From NCBI GenBank assembly GCA_016342595.1, contig JAEINY010000008.1:1-55727 (forward strand): a stretch of 55,727 nt of DNA, read 5' to 3'. The DNA is from Marinilabiliaceae bacterium. GTDB taxonomy: Bacteria > Bacteroidota > Bacteroidia > Bacteroidales > Marinilabiliaceae. How positions within the stretch are numbered: position 1 is the first letter of the stretch; every line of letters begins with the position of its first letter. Of the stretch, positions 7,746 through 16,261 are shown piece after piece. A program made the translations under genes and the position numbers. The notes beneath the pieces were generated by a model. That model was not told where the DNA came from. It searched no databases and worked only from the letters and a program-made list of their open reading frames with translations.

Positions 7746-8885
7746 TTGAAAACTAATATTCTTCTTTTTATAGATTGGTTCCTTCCTGGCACAAAAGCGG
7801 GTGGACCTGTTCGAAGTATGGCTAATTTAACCGGTCATTTATCGGATGAATACGTCTTTTGGGTAGTCACCCGAAATACAGAGTATTGTGAGACCGTTCC
7901 TTATCCTAATATTGAAAGTAATAAATGGATAGAAAGAGAGTCTTACCTGAATGTGTTTTACGCCTCTTCGGATAAACAAAACAAGGAAACGTTTCAATCT
8001 ATTATTAGAGATCCAAAGTTTGATAAAGTTTATATAAATGGGATCTACTCCTATAAATTTTCCATTTTACCATTAAAGATAGCCCGGAAGGAAAAGAAAA
8101 AAATCATTGTGGCTCCAAGGGGTATGCTTAATCCTCAGGCGTTTAGTGTGAAGCCGTTAAAGAAACATGTTTTCGTAGTTCTATCTAAGATATTGGGGTT
8201 TTATAAAAGGGTTACTTTTCATGCGACCAATGATGATGAGAAAAGACATATCAAAGATAAGATATCAAAGCGTGCTAAAATAATTGTAGCCCCTAATCTT
8301 CCGCGTAAAATCATTACAAAAAGTCACACTCCACTTGCGAAGACAACAGGGACTGTTAGGTTGGTTAATATTGCTCGCGTGGCTCCGGAAAAAGGGACTT
8401 TACACATGTTCGAATATCTGTCGAAGGTTACATCCGGGAATATAATTCTGGATGTTTATGGACCAATATATAATCAGGCTTATTGGAAACTATGTGAGGA
8501 GAAGATTAGTCAACTGCCATCGGGTATTACGGTGAATTATAAAGGTGCGTTGGAAGGCGAAAAGGTCTTGGAGACTTTGCAACAGTACCATTTTTTCTTT
8601 ATGCCATCAGAAGGTGAAAATTTTGGGCATTCAATATTAGAAGCATTAACGGTAGGATGCCCGGTGATAATATCTAATAAGACTCCATGGGTAAATCTGG
8701 AATCGCAGCATATAGGTTGGGATATTCCTCTGACGAAGACTGCTAAATTTGCCGCTGTCCTTGATAGGGTTGTTGCGATGAATGAAGATGAATATTTCCA
8801 ATGGTCCGATAAAGCTTTTAGTTTTGCTAAATCGTATTGTAACGATGAGGGATTAAAAGGGCAGAGTGTCCGCTTGTTTAAGTAA
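7746..8885 (+). CDS. Glycosyltransferase family 4 (GT-B), exopolysaccharide type
   Basis: This 379-residue protein has the GT-B organisation of GT4 enzymes: N-terminal acceptor domain with the GGPVRSMANL loop (about 20-30), the middle segment KIIVAPRGMLNPQA, and a C-terminal donor domain. The motif EGENFGHSILEAL (about residues 284-296) is the retaining GT4 EX7E site. The start is TTG, forced because an in-frame TAG lies only two codons upstream. Codon use is AT-richer than the operon to the left. It stands alone next to a WcaF-like gene on the other strand, so it may be a stray surface-polysaccharide gene. Sugar unknown. Confidence 0.85.
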   Translation: MKTNILLFIDWFLPGTKAGGPVRSMANLTGHLSDEYVFWVVTRNTEYCETVPYPNIESNKWIERESYLNVFYASSDKQNKETFQSIIRDPKFDKVYINGIYSYKFSILPLKIARKEKKKIIVAPRGMLNPQAFSVKPLKKHVFVVLSKILGFYKRVTFHATNDDEKRHIKDKISKRAKIIVAPNLPRKIITKSHTPLAKTTGTVRLVNIARVAPEKGTLHMFEYLSKVTSGNIILDVYGPIYNQAYWKLCEEKISQLPSGITVNYKGALEGEKVLETLQQYHFFFMPSEGENFGHSILEALTVGCPVIISNKTPWVNLESQHIGWDIPLTKTAKFAAVLDRVVAMNEDEYFQWSDKAFSFAKSYCNDEGLKGQSVRLFK

Positions 8886-8954
8886 TAGATTGTATCAGAG
8901 AAGTTTTTTTGAGGGGCAGATGAACTGAAGGAGTTAGCTGGTTTTTAACCTCAG

Positions 8955-9512
8955 CTATCGTGTTTTAATCACCCGCTCTTTCACCTTCACAGCTGGGTTG
9001 CCCCGATATATACTGTAGGCTTCTAAATCTGATGAAGTAACACTCTGAACGGCTAAAACAGAATGACTTTTACAGGTCACACCCCCTGTCACTGTGCTCT
9101 GAGCGCCTAACCATACACCATCTTCCAAAATGATGGGGGCGATCATTAGGTCGAAAGTGGGATTCTGGTAGTTGTGATTGCCGATCAGCAATAATGCCTC
9201 CTGCGACAAACAGCAATGAGCACCAATATCTACGCGATCCAGGTTATCAATCCAAACGCCTTCTCCAATCCAGCTGTAATCACCAATGGATAGCTTCCAG
9301 GGATATTTAATGTTTACCCGTGGTTTAATTACGACGCCTTTACCCACTTTTGCGCCAAACAAACGCAGGAGGAATTTTTTTAATCCCGATAAAGGGTTTA
9401 ATGGGCAGATAAAAAAGAGTGCATTAACAAAAAACCAGATGGTACGTTTTAGTATACCGGCACCTTCGTCGAACCAGTCATTGTTATAGCGTGAGAGATC
9501 GGTGGTGTTCAT
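8955..9512 (-). CDS. WcaF-type acyl/acetyltransferase (left-handed beta-helix)
   Basis: This 185-residue protein belongs to the hexapeptide-repeat acyltransferases. The region from about residue 60 to 175 shows isoleucine/valine-rich hexads (VGKGVVIKPRVNIKYPW, IGDYSWIGEGVWI, DGVWLGAQSTVTGGVT), and the catalytic His is in GNHNYQNP. The N-terminal hydrophobic stretch WFFVNALFFICPLNP resembles WcaF of colanic acid loci. It should acetylate a sugar during exopolysaccharide assembly. It converges with the glycosyltransferase gene; a small TAGCTG/CAGCTA hairpin sits over the shared 3' end (8935-8957). Confidence 0.82.
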   Translation of the reverse strand: MNTTDLSRYNNDWFDEGAGILKRTIWFFVNALFFICPLNPLSGLKKFLLRLFGAKVGKGVVIKPRVNIKYPWKLSIGDYSWIGEGVWIDNLDRVDIGAHCCLSQEALLLIGNHNYQNPTFDLMIAPIILEDGVWLGAQSTVTGGVTCKSHSVLAVQSVTSSDLEAYSIYRGNPAVKVKERVIKTR

Positions 9513-9662
9513 ATTTCAATTTCGTTATTGACATCGAAAATAACACCTTTCAGCTTAGCTGCAAAAAGTAAAGGTGAGTTTCATGATTTAAGGACCAGGA
9601 TTTCAAGTGGCAAATTTCAAGAGCGCTATGTCTAAGTATTTCGATCTGTTTCTTTAACATGC

Positions 9663-12602
9663 TTAACTCCCCCTCGGATCCGCCACAATAGGCAACTTGG
9701 CCATCTTCTCCACTTCAATGCTGGGGAATCCGAACTCTTCCACAATTTTACCCAGGATGAGGTACATCCCGTAGCCTTTAAAGGGATAAGCTTTTAAGCT
9801 GGACGGAAAGTGGGTGGTATCGAAAAACTCCCCTTTGTGATCAAAGAAAGTGGCAAAGTGCATGGTTTCTCTACGTACGGTACGAACGTATTTGATCGTG
9901 ACCAGTTGCCCCACCATACGTACCTTTTTACCAATGTGCTGGCTAAGTTCATTGGCGGTGATAGCGCCTCTGAAAGGTGTTTGTAGCAGGTCGAATTGGG
10001 AGCAGGAAACCGGGAAGCCCAGCAGTTCTATCTCATCATAAGCATCTTCAGCGATTGTTTGTGTGAGTTGGGGAAGTTCAAACTTTTTTTGCTGTGGAGC
10101 AAACAGTACTTTGGTTTGGGGGGTATCTTCTTTCTTGCCTAATAACATGTGTACCTCCCATAATAATTCCGCCTTGGTTTTGTTTAAAAAACGGAAGGCT
10201 CCAATACGAATGAGCAGTATCATCTGTTCGCGACCGGCTCCGGTGCGTTGAATGAAATCCTCCAATCCGGTGAATAAACCTCTGAAACGCCGCTCTTCCG
10301 CAATTTGTTGGGCCAGATGTTTTTCCAGGCTTTGAATGTGAATGAAGCCTAAATAAATATCTGCTTTACTGATGGCAGTTAAAAACTCGCTGTGATTCAC
10401 ACAGGGCGGATGAATGGTGGCGCCCCAGCGTTTGGCCTCATTCACATAGACGGAGGTGTGATAGAAACCACCAAAGTTATTGATGACGGCAACCATGAAT
10501 TCACGTGGAAAATGAGCTTTCAGGTAGAGGCTCTGAAAACTCTCCACAGCGTAGGAGGCGGAGTGGGCTTTGGAGAAAGAGTAACCGGCGAAGGATTCAA
10601 TCTGTCGCCACACTTCTTTGGTCAAGGCATCCGGATAACCTTTTGCTTTGCAGTTCTCAAAAAACTTGTCTACAATGCGTTGAAATTCTTTTTTCGACCG
10701 GTACTTACCACTCATGGCCCGTCGCAGCACATCGGCATCAGCCAGATCAAGCCCTGCAAAATGATGACATACTTTTAATACATCTTCCTGATAGACCATT
10801 ACACCATAGGTCTCTTCCAGTTGTTCTTTCATCACCGGGTGTAGGTACTTAAATCCTTTGGGGTTATGAAACCGGTTGATGTATTCGCGCATCATGCCCG
10901 AACGGGCCACGCCAGGTCGTATGATGGAGCTGGCTGCCACCAGACTGATGTAATTATCACACTGTAATTTTTTTAGTAAGCCACGCATGGCCGGACTTTC
11001 TATGTAGAAGCAACCGTTGGTTTCGCCCTGCTTCAGGAACTCTTTTACGGTAGGATCCTGTTTAAAGGTTTCGACCTGGTGTACATCTATGTTAATGCCT
11101 CGATTGGCAGCTACGATCTCTACGCACTCCTTAATGTGTCCAATGCCGCGTTGTGACAGGATATCTAACTTCTCAAAGCCGAGGTCTTCTGCCACATACA
11201 TGTCCCATTGGGTGGTTGGGAAGCCTTTGGGTGGCATATCTAAAGCCGTATAGTAGGCAAGCGGCTTCTCTGAAATAAGAATTCCCCCGGCATGAATGGT
11301 GCGCAGATTGGGGAAATTATTCATCCTGCTACCAATGGTGAATATCTTCCTGGCCACTGAGTCGTGGTGCTCACCTTCGGGATGTTCCACCAACTGATCA
11401 ATCTCCTCTTTTGGCAATCCGTAAACCTTACCCAATTCGCGAATGATGGATTTACCCTGAAACGTTGACATGGCTCCTAATAATGCAGTCTGTTCCCTGC
11501 CGTAACGTTTGAAAATATAGTCCTGTATCTCGTCCCGCTCTTTCCAGGAGTAATCAATGTCAAAATCGGGTGGGGATGACCGGCGCGGATTGAGGAATCG
11601 TTCAAAGTATAAATCCAGTTCGATGGGATCCACATCGGTTATCTTGAGACAATAAGCCACCACACTATTGGCTCCGCTACCTCGTCCCACGTGATAAAAA
11701 CCGCGCGAGAGGGAATAACGAATGATGTCCCAGGTGATGAGGAAATAAGCTGCAAACCCTAGCGAGTTAATGATGTTAAGTTCTTTTTCTACGCGCTCTT
11801 GTGCCTTCCGGTTATTCTTGCCATAGCGGTATGCCAGTCCGTCCATGGCCAGTTTTTCGAGTAGTAAGCGGTCATCCTCACGCGATGAGGTGAAGGTTTG
11901 TTTGTTTTTGATCCCGCGGAAATCAGCTGTAAAAGAGCAGTTATTTATTAATTGTTTAGTCGTTTCAAGGATCGTTGGATAGTCCTTGTAAGCCTGTTTC
12001 AGGCGTTGCGGGGGCACTAGCCATTCGGTCTCAGTCGCTAAATCATCCGGCTGAAGCTGGCTTAATAAGATATTTTTATCGATGGCGCGCAGGTGGCGGT
12101 GCAACTCATAACCGGCCCGGTTTTTAAAAGTTACCGGTTGCCATACAAGGAGTTTATCCTGATGCTGGCGATAAGGCGAAGCGACCAGACGGGTCAATTC
12201 TTGCGGGCGAATTCCGGTGAATTCATGAGCTGCCAATTGATCTGGTGTGCGTTTACTAAATGGGTATATGATAAAGCAATGTTCGAATGGAGGGGCTAAT
12301 TCAGGGAGCTGTTTTTTAGTTAAAGTATGTTCTGAAAGAAACTGGTTCAACTCACGAAAACCTTCGTTGTTCTTGGCAATGCCTGTGAATAGGAGGGTGT
12401 TTTTATGTCTGAATTCGATCCCAACAAGGGGGGTGATCTTGTGTTCCTGGCAAGCTTTTACAAAATCGAAAATGGAAGTGGAGTTATTGATGTCTGTAAT
12501 AACCAGGGTGTCTATATGATGTGAGGCTGCTTGTTGCGCCAGCTCTTCAGGTGAGAGGGTGCCATAACGCAGACTGAAATAAGTGTGACAGTTGAGGTAC
12601 AT
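9663..12602 (-). CDS. dnaE2: Error-prone DNA polymerase III alpha subunit (DnaE2-like)
   Basis: This 979-residue C-family polymerase is shorter than replicative DnaE (about 1160). The N-terminal PHP domain (about 1-230) is degraded: the opening metal motif has only one His of the usual pair. The polymerase aspartates are visible in PDFDID (D346, D348) and EKLDIL (D480), so nucleotidyl transfer should be intact. A C-terminal OB-fold (about 880-950) follows. It is probably a translesion polymerase that works with the Y-family polymerase upstream. Its promoter carries the same paired dyads as dinB, so it is probably repressed by the LexA-like protein at 15319. Confidence 0.85.
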   Translation of the reverse strand: MYLNCHTYFSLRYGTLSPEELAQQAASHHIDTLVITDINNSTSIFDFVKACQEHKITPLVGIEFRHKNTLLFTGIAKNNEGFRELNQFLSEHTLTKKQLPELAPPFEHCFIIYPFSKRTPDQLAAHEFTGIRPQELTRLVASPYRQHQDKLLVWQPVTFKNRAGYELHRHLRAIDKNILLSQLQPDDLATETEWLVPPQRLKQAYKDYPTILETTKQLINNCSFTADFRGIKNKQTFTSSREDDRLLLEKLAMDGLAYRYGKNNRKAQERVEKELNIINSLGFAAYFLITWDIIRYSLSRGFYHVGRGSGANSVVAYCLKITDVDPIELDLYFERFLNPRRSSPPDFDIDYSWKERDEIQDYIFKRYGREQTALLGAMSTFQGKSIIRELGKVYGLPKEEIDQLVEHPEGEHHDSVARKIFTIGSRMNNFPNLRTIHAGGILISEKPLAYYTALDMPPKGFPTTQWDMYVAEDLGFEKLDILSQRGIGHIKECVEIVAANRGINIDVHQVETFKQDPTVKEFLKQGETNGCFYIESPAMRGLLKKLQCDNYISLVAASSIIRPGVARSGMMREYINRFHNPKGFKYLHPVMKEQLEETYGVMVYQEDVLKVCHHFAGLDLADADVLRRAMSGKYRSKKEFQRIVDKFFENCKAKGYPDALTKEVWRQIESFAGYSFSKAHSASYAVESFQSLYLKAHFPREFMVAVINNFGGFYHTSVYVNEAKRWGATIHPPCVNHSEFLTAISKADIYLGFIHIQSLEKHLAQQIAEERRFRGLFTGLEDFIQRTGAGREQMILLIRIGAFRFLNKTKAELLWEVHMLLGKKEDTPQTKVLFAPQQKKFELPQLTQTIAEDAYDEIELLGFPVSCSQFDLLQTPFRGAITANELSQHIGKKVRMVGQLVTIKYVRTVRRETMHFATFFDHKGEFFDTTHFPSSLKAYPFKGYGMYLILGKIVEEFGFPSIEVEKMAKLPIVADPRGS

Positions 12603-12607
12603 TTTAT

Positions 12608-12650
12608 TGATTGCATTTTAATCAAAAGTAACGACTAAAATATAATCAAA
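12608..12650 (-). promoter_or_regulatory. dnaE2 promoter with two 6-5-6 operator dyads
   Basis: Two dyads of the same build lie just ahead of the dnaE2 ATG. The proximal one is TGATTG-N5-TAATCA (12608-12624). The distal one is CGACTA-N5-TAATCA (12632-12648). On the coding strand the box TACTTTTG (12623-12630) fits the TAnnTTTG -7 element, and TTTG at 12647-12650 lies 16 nt further up. The dyads overlap both boxes, as expected for a repressor site. The 20-bp block 12631-12650 matches 15206-15225 at 19 of 20 positions. Confidence 0.65.
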
Positions 12651-12731
12651 TAAGAAAAAGGAGGCAAGAAGATATGGTTTAAAAGTTGTTAAGTCTTTAT
12701 GTTTTTTTGATGAGCAGATAATCTGAAATAT

Positions 12732-13907
12732 TTACAACCGTATCCCCATTAACAGCACATCATCAATTTGATCATTAAAGCCTTTCCATTTTAAAAAGAA
12801 ATCATTAAAAATTGAGCGTTGTTCAGGCATGGGGTGGTGATGGTGATCCATGATCATTTGACGAAACCCTTTTTGCATTAGCTTTTTATCGCTCGTGCCT
12901 CCAAATTGAGAGGCAAAACCATCGGAATACATATAAATACAATCGCCTTTTTGATAAGGGAATGCATGGTTTTTGAACGAACGGTCAATTTCACCATAGG
13001 AAACCGGCATGTGATCGGCTGGAAAAATGGTGAGTTCTTCGTCGCGGATGTGTAAGATGGAATTAAAAGCACCGGCATATTCAATCTGCTGATGGGCTAC
13101 ATCAATGGTGACAATACTGATGTCCATGCCATCTTTGACCTCGCTTTTCTCATCTTGCTGAAGCGACTCAATCACAATGCGGCGGAGTTCGTTAAGAATG
13201 GTAGCCGGGCGTGTTTCACCGTTTTTACCAACAATCTCATGTAGATAAGCTACACCAAACATGCTCATAATGGCTCCGGGAACGCCATGACCCGTACAGT
13301 CGGCAGCAATAATGACCAATTTGGCATCTACCTGACCCACCCAATAGAAATCACCACTTACAATATCTCTTGGTTTTAATATAACGAAATGCTCGGGCAT
13401 TACACGATTCATAAATTCCTGTTTGGGCAAACTGGCATTCTGAATTTTCTTCGCGTATTCAATGCTGTCGGTGAGCTTTTTATTAATGGCTTCTATTTTA
13501 CGTATGAGGCGCTGATTCTGATCCCGGGCCATTTTTATTGTCAGCTGGGTTTTGACCCGTGCCTGTAATTCTACAATGTTAAACGGTTTGGTAATGTAAT
13601 CAATGGCACCACTTTCAAATCCTTTCAGTATATTTTCGGGATCGTTTTGACCCGTGATGAAAATAATGGGAATATTACGGGTGAGCTCATTAGTTTTTAA
13701 AAAACGACACACCTCGTAACCATCCATGCCGGGCATGATAACGTCTAAAAGAATAAGATCCGGTTTTTCCCGTGAAAAAGCAATTTCCAGAGCCTCTTCT
13801 CCGTTTGTCGCTGTGGTTAGTCTGTAACGGGATAGTGAGTCGGTCAGTATCTCAATATTTACCGGTGAATCATCAACCAGTAGTATGGTAGGTGTTAAAT
13901 CTGTCAT
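12732..13907 (-). CDS. Response regulator with PP2C/SpoIIE phosphatase output
   Basis: This 391-residue protein has a receiver domain (about 5-120) with the acidic pair in LVDDSP (D12, D13), phospho-acceptor D55 in LILLDVIMPG, and Lys in ITKPF. A short coiled coil follows (about 130-160), and then a SpoIIE/PP2C-type phosphatase domain (about 175-390) with GDFYWVG, ADCTGHGVPGA and YSDGF metal-binding motifs. Such RsbU-like proteins dephosphorylate anti-sigma-antagonists in partner-switch systems. No anti-sigma or antagonist gene is nearby. It lies between dinB and dnaE2 on the same strand; its own start lacks the shared operators. Confidence 0.88.
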   Translation of the reverse strand: MTDLTPTILLVDDSPVNIEILTDSLSRYRLTTATNGEEALEIAFSREKPDLILLDVIMPGMDGYEVCRFLKTNELTRNIPIIFITGQNDPENILKGFESGAIDYITKPFNIVELQARVKTQLTIKMARDQNQRLIRKIEAINKKLTDSIEYAKKIQNASLPKQEFMNRVMPEHFVILKPRDIVSGDFYWVGQVDAKLVIIAADCTGHGVPGAIMSMFGVAYLHEIVGKNGETRPATILNELRRIVIESLQQDEKSEVKDGMDISIVTIDVAHQQIEYAGAFNSILHIRDEELTIFPADHMPVSYGEIDRSFKNHAFPYQKGDCIYMYSDGFASQFGGTSDKKLMQKGFRQMIMDHHHHPMPEQRSIFNDFFLKWKGFNDQIDDVLLMGIRL

Positions 13908-13987
13908 TAGTTGATATTGTGCTGATGCAAGGTTAAGACTAATTTACGAAAAAAACAGTGGAAAGTTTATTTTGTTTGGGATTTTCG

Positions 13988-15139
13988 TTATTTCATACCT
14001 GCTGCACGTCCCAATGAGTGCGCCCCAAAGCGGTTACGGATGCGATCCATTGTCAGATACAGGTTAATTTGTTCGGGTGTATCTTCAAATAAATTAAGTT
14101 GTTGCACGCCGGTGACCAGATGACTTAGGCGTATGCCCACTAATCGCACCAGCATGCGCCGTGTGTAAAGGCGTTTAAAAAGTTCTTTGGCTGTATTAAT
14201 AAGTACATGATCGAATGATGTGTAAGCAATGCGTTTTTGTATGGTGTGCGTGTCAAAGTTCGAGTAGCGGATTTTTACGGTAATACAAGCCGTTAGTTTT
14301 TGTTGCTGACGCAGTTCAAAAGCCAGCTTTTCGGCCATGCGTACAATAAGTTCATTCAGGTATTTTACATCAATGGTGTCCTGATCAAAAGTACGTTCGG
14401 TACTGATGGATTTTTGTTCGGAATAACGGATGACCGGCGTGGTATCAATGCCATTAGCTTTTTTCCAGATGTCAATGCCATTTTTGCCCAATACTTTTTG
14501 AATCATTTCCGGTGGGATGTGACTCAGTGTTTCAATTTTTACAATGCCCATCGATCGTAACAGATGAAAAGTACGTGGTCCTACCATGGGGATTTTTCGG
14601 ATGGAAAGAGGGTTGAGGAAGGGTTTTACATCCCTTGCTTTGACTTCTATTTCGCCATCTGGCTTGGCTTCTCCGGTGGCTATTTTGGATACCGTTTTAT
14701 TCACCGATAAGCCAAATGAAATGGGTAATCCGGTTTCTTTGATGATGTACTGACGTAGCTCGTGAGTCCATTGCAGGCAGCCAAAGAATCGGTCCATGCC
14801 GGTCAGATCCAGGTAGTGCTCGTCAATGGATGCCTTCTCATAGGCGGGGGCACGTTCGGCAATAATATCGGTTACCGTGCGTGAAAAGTTGGTGTATTGC
14901 TCCATATCACCCCGTATATAAAAAGCCTGGGGACAGAGTTGGCGGGCCATTTTCATAGGCATGGCCGAATGTACGCCAAATTGGCGGGCCTCATAACTGC
15001 AACCGGCTACCACACCTCGGTCCGACATGCCGCCGATCACTACCGGTTTCTCCTTGAGTTTACTGTTGAAAAGGCGTTCGACCGATACAAAAAATGTATC
15101 CAGGTCCAAATGGGCAATGTGTCTGTTTTCTTCTGACAT
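13988..15139 (-). CDS. dinB: Y-family DNA polymerase IV (DinB)
   Basis: This 383-residue translesion polymerase has the catalytic motif HLDLDTFF (D12; steric gate F17) and SIDEHYLDLT (D106, E107). The thumb and little finger domains follow. A consensus beta-clamp binding motif QLNLF is at 347-351. It should replicate past damage at low fidelity. It is divergent from the LexA-like repressor at 15319 and shares the operator arrangement of dnaE2. Length is close to DinB (about 350) and shorter than UmuC (about 420). Confidence 0.92.
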   Translation of the reverse strand: MSEENRHIAHLDLDTFFVSVERLFNSKLKEKPVVIGGMSDRGVVAGCSYEARQFGVHSAMPMKMARQLCPQAFYIRGDMEQYTNFSRTVTDIIAERAPAYEKASIDEHYLDLTGMDRFFGCLQWTHELRQYIIKETGLPISFGLSVNKTVSKIATGEAKPDGEIEVKARDVKPFLNPLSIRKIPMVGPRTFHLLRSMGIVKIETLSHIPPEMIQKVLGKNGIDIWKKANGIDTTPVIRYSEQKSISTERTFDQDTIDVKYLNELIVRMAEKLAFELRQQQKLTACITVKIRYSNFDTHTIQKRIAYTSFDHVLINTAKELFKRLYTRRMLVRLVGIRLSHLVTGVQQLNLFEDTPEQINLYLTMDRIRNRFGAHSLGRAAGMK

Positions 15140-15183
15140 TTTTACTTTAAAAAGTTGCTTATTTTATCTGCTTGTGTTATTTT

Positions 15184-15225
15184 TGATTAATAAATAATCA
15201 TCATCACGACTATAATATAATCAAA
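15184..15225 (-). promoter_or_regulatory. dinB / repressor divergent region with two operator dyads
   Basis: TGATTA-N5-TAATCA (15184-15200) is a perfect 6-5-6 dyad. CGACTA-N5-TAATCA (15207-15223) follows with its centre 23 bp away, compared with 24 bp in front of dnaE2. The block 15206-15225 is nearly identical to 12631-12650. Further TTTTGAT strings at about 15258 and 15281 lie closer to the repressor gene and may be weak half-sites. A -7 box for dinB is not clear. Confidence 0.65.
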
Positions 15226-15318
15226 AAATAGCCATTTGAAAAGAGAAATAGAGTTGTTTTTGATGAAAAAATGAGGCGTTTTTTGATAATCATTGACTTA
15301 TAAAAGATAGAGCCAATC

Positions 15319-16125
15319 ATGTATTTTGCCAACAATATTAAGTATCTGCGAAAACGGCGTAAGCGCACTCAGGATGATGTGGCGCATGCCTTGAATATGA
15401 AACGTTCGACTCTCAGTGGGTACGAGAATCGGGTGGCTCAACCCAATCCTTCTGTTTTGGTAGCTTTCAGTAATTATTTTAATGTGGCCATTGATACCTT
15501 AATAAAGGTCGACTTGCACAGTTTGTCTGAAAGTCAGCTGTCGCAGCTCGAAGGCGGCTTCGATGTGTTTCTCAAAGGCAGTGGTTTGCGAGTTTTGGTA
15601 TCCACGGTGGATGCCGATAATCATGAAAATATTGAACTAGTGGAGGAGAAGGCCAAAGCGGGTTATGCCACTGGTTTTTCTGATCCGGAATACATCAACG
15701 AATTACCGGTCTTTCAACTGCCGTTTCTGTCGCCCGAAAAAAAATATCGGACGTTTCAGATTTCAGGCGATTCCATGTTGCCTATCCCGGAAGGTGCTCT
15801 GGTAACCGGTGAATATGTACAGGACTGGACATCACTTAAAACAGGAACCCCTTGTTTGGTGATTACCATGGATGATGGCGTGGTGTTTAAGATACTGGAG
15901 AATCAATTGGAGAAGGATCGGACCTTAGTGTTGCATTCACTGAACACCATTTATAAACCTTATGCCGTATCTCCCGATACTATCCGTGAGGTATGGAAGT
16001 TTGTGCATTACATCAGTTCGAAGATGCCGATGGATGGTGTTGATTTGCAAAATTTGGCACTGGGATTGGCTTCGCTGCACCGTGATGTGAAGCATATCAA
16101 AGATCAATTGGAAAGTAATGATTAA
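15319..16125 (+). CDS. LexA-like repressor: XRE helix-turn-helix plus S24 autoprotease
   Basis: This 268-residue protein has an N-terminal XRE-type helix-turn-helix (about 6-62) and a C-terminal S24/LexA-type domain (about 140-230). The Ser/Lys dyad is S152 (in SGDSM) and K191 (in VVFKIL). A putative Ala-Gly cleavage bond lies at A114-G115 (KAGYATGF), 37 residues before the Ser; the corresponding distance in E. coli LexA is 35. It is therefore likely to be inactivated by RecA-stimulated self-cleavage. It is divergent from dinB and probably binds the 6-5-6 dyads. Classical LexA has a winged helix, so this is an analogue and not an orthologue. Confidence 0.85.
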   Translation: MYFANNIKYLRKRRKRTQDDVAHALNMKRSTLSGYENRVAQPNPSVLVAFSNYFNVAIDTLIKVDLHSLSESQLSQLEGGFDVFLKGSGLRVLVSTVDADNHENIELVEEKAKAGYATGFSDPEYINELPVFQLPFLSPEKKYRTFQISGDSMLPIPEGALVTGEYVQDWTSLKTGTPCLVITMDDGVVFKILENQLEKDRTLVLHSLNTIYKPYAVSPDTIREVWKFVHYISSKMPMDGVDLQNLALGLASLHRDVKHIKDQLESND

Positions 16126-16208
16126 TAGAATTAAGGAAATAAAGTACTATTAAAATATAAAAATTGTAAAAAAAGCGTAACACGAGGATAACGGTAGCCC
16201 TTCTTGTT

Positions 16209-16216
16209 TACTTTTG
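16209..16216 (+). promoter_or_regulatory. Candidate -7 box of the nhaD promoter
   Basis: TACTTTTG matches the Bacteroidota TAnnTTTG element 45 nt before the nhaD start. No good -33 TTTG was seen at the usual distance. Confidence 0.4.
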
Positions 16217-16261
16217 GCCCGTCAAAAATTAGTCATACTAAATTTCTAATCACAAAAACTT

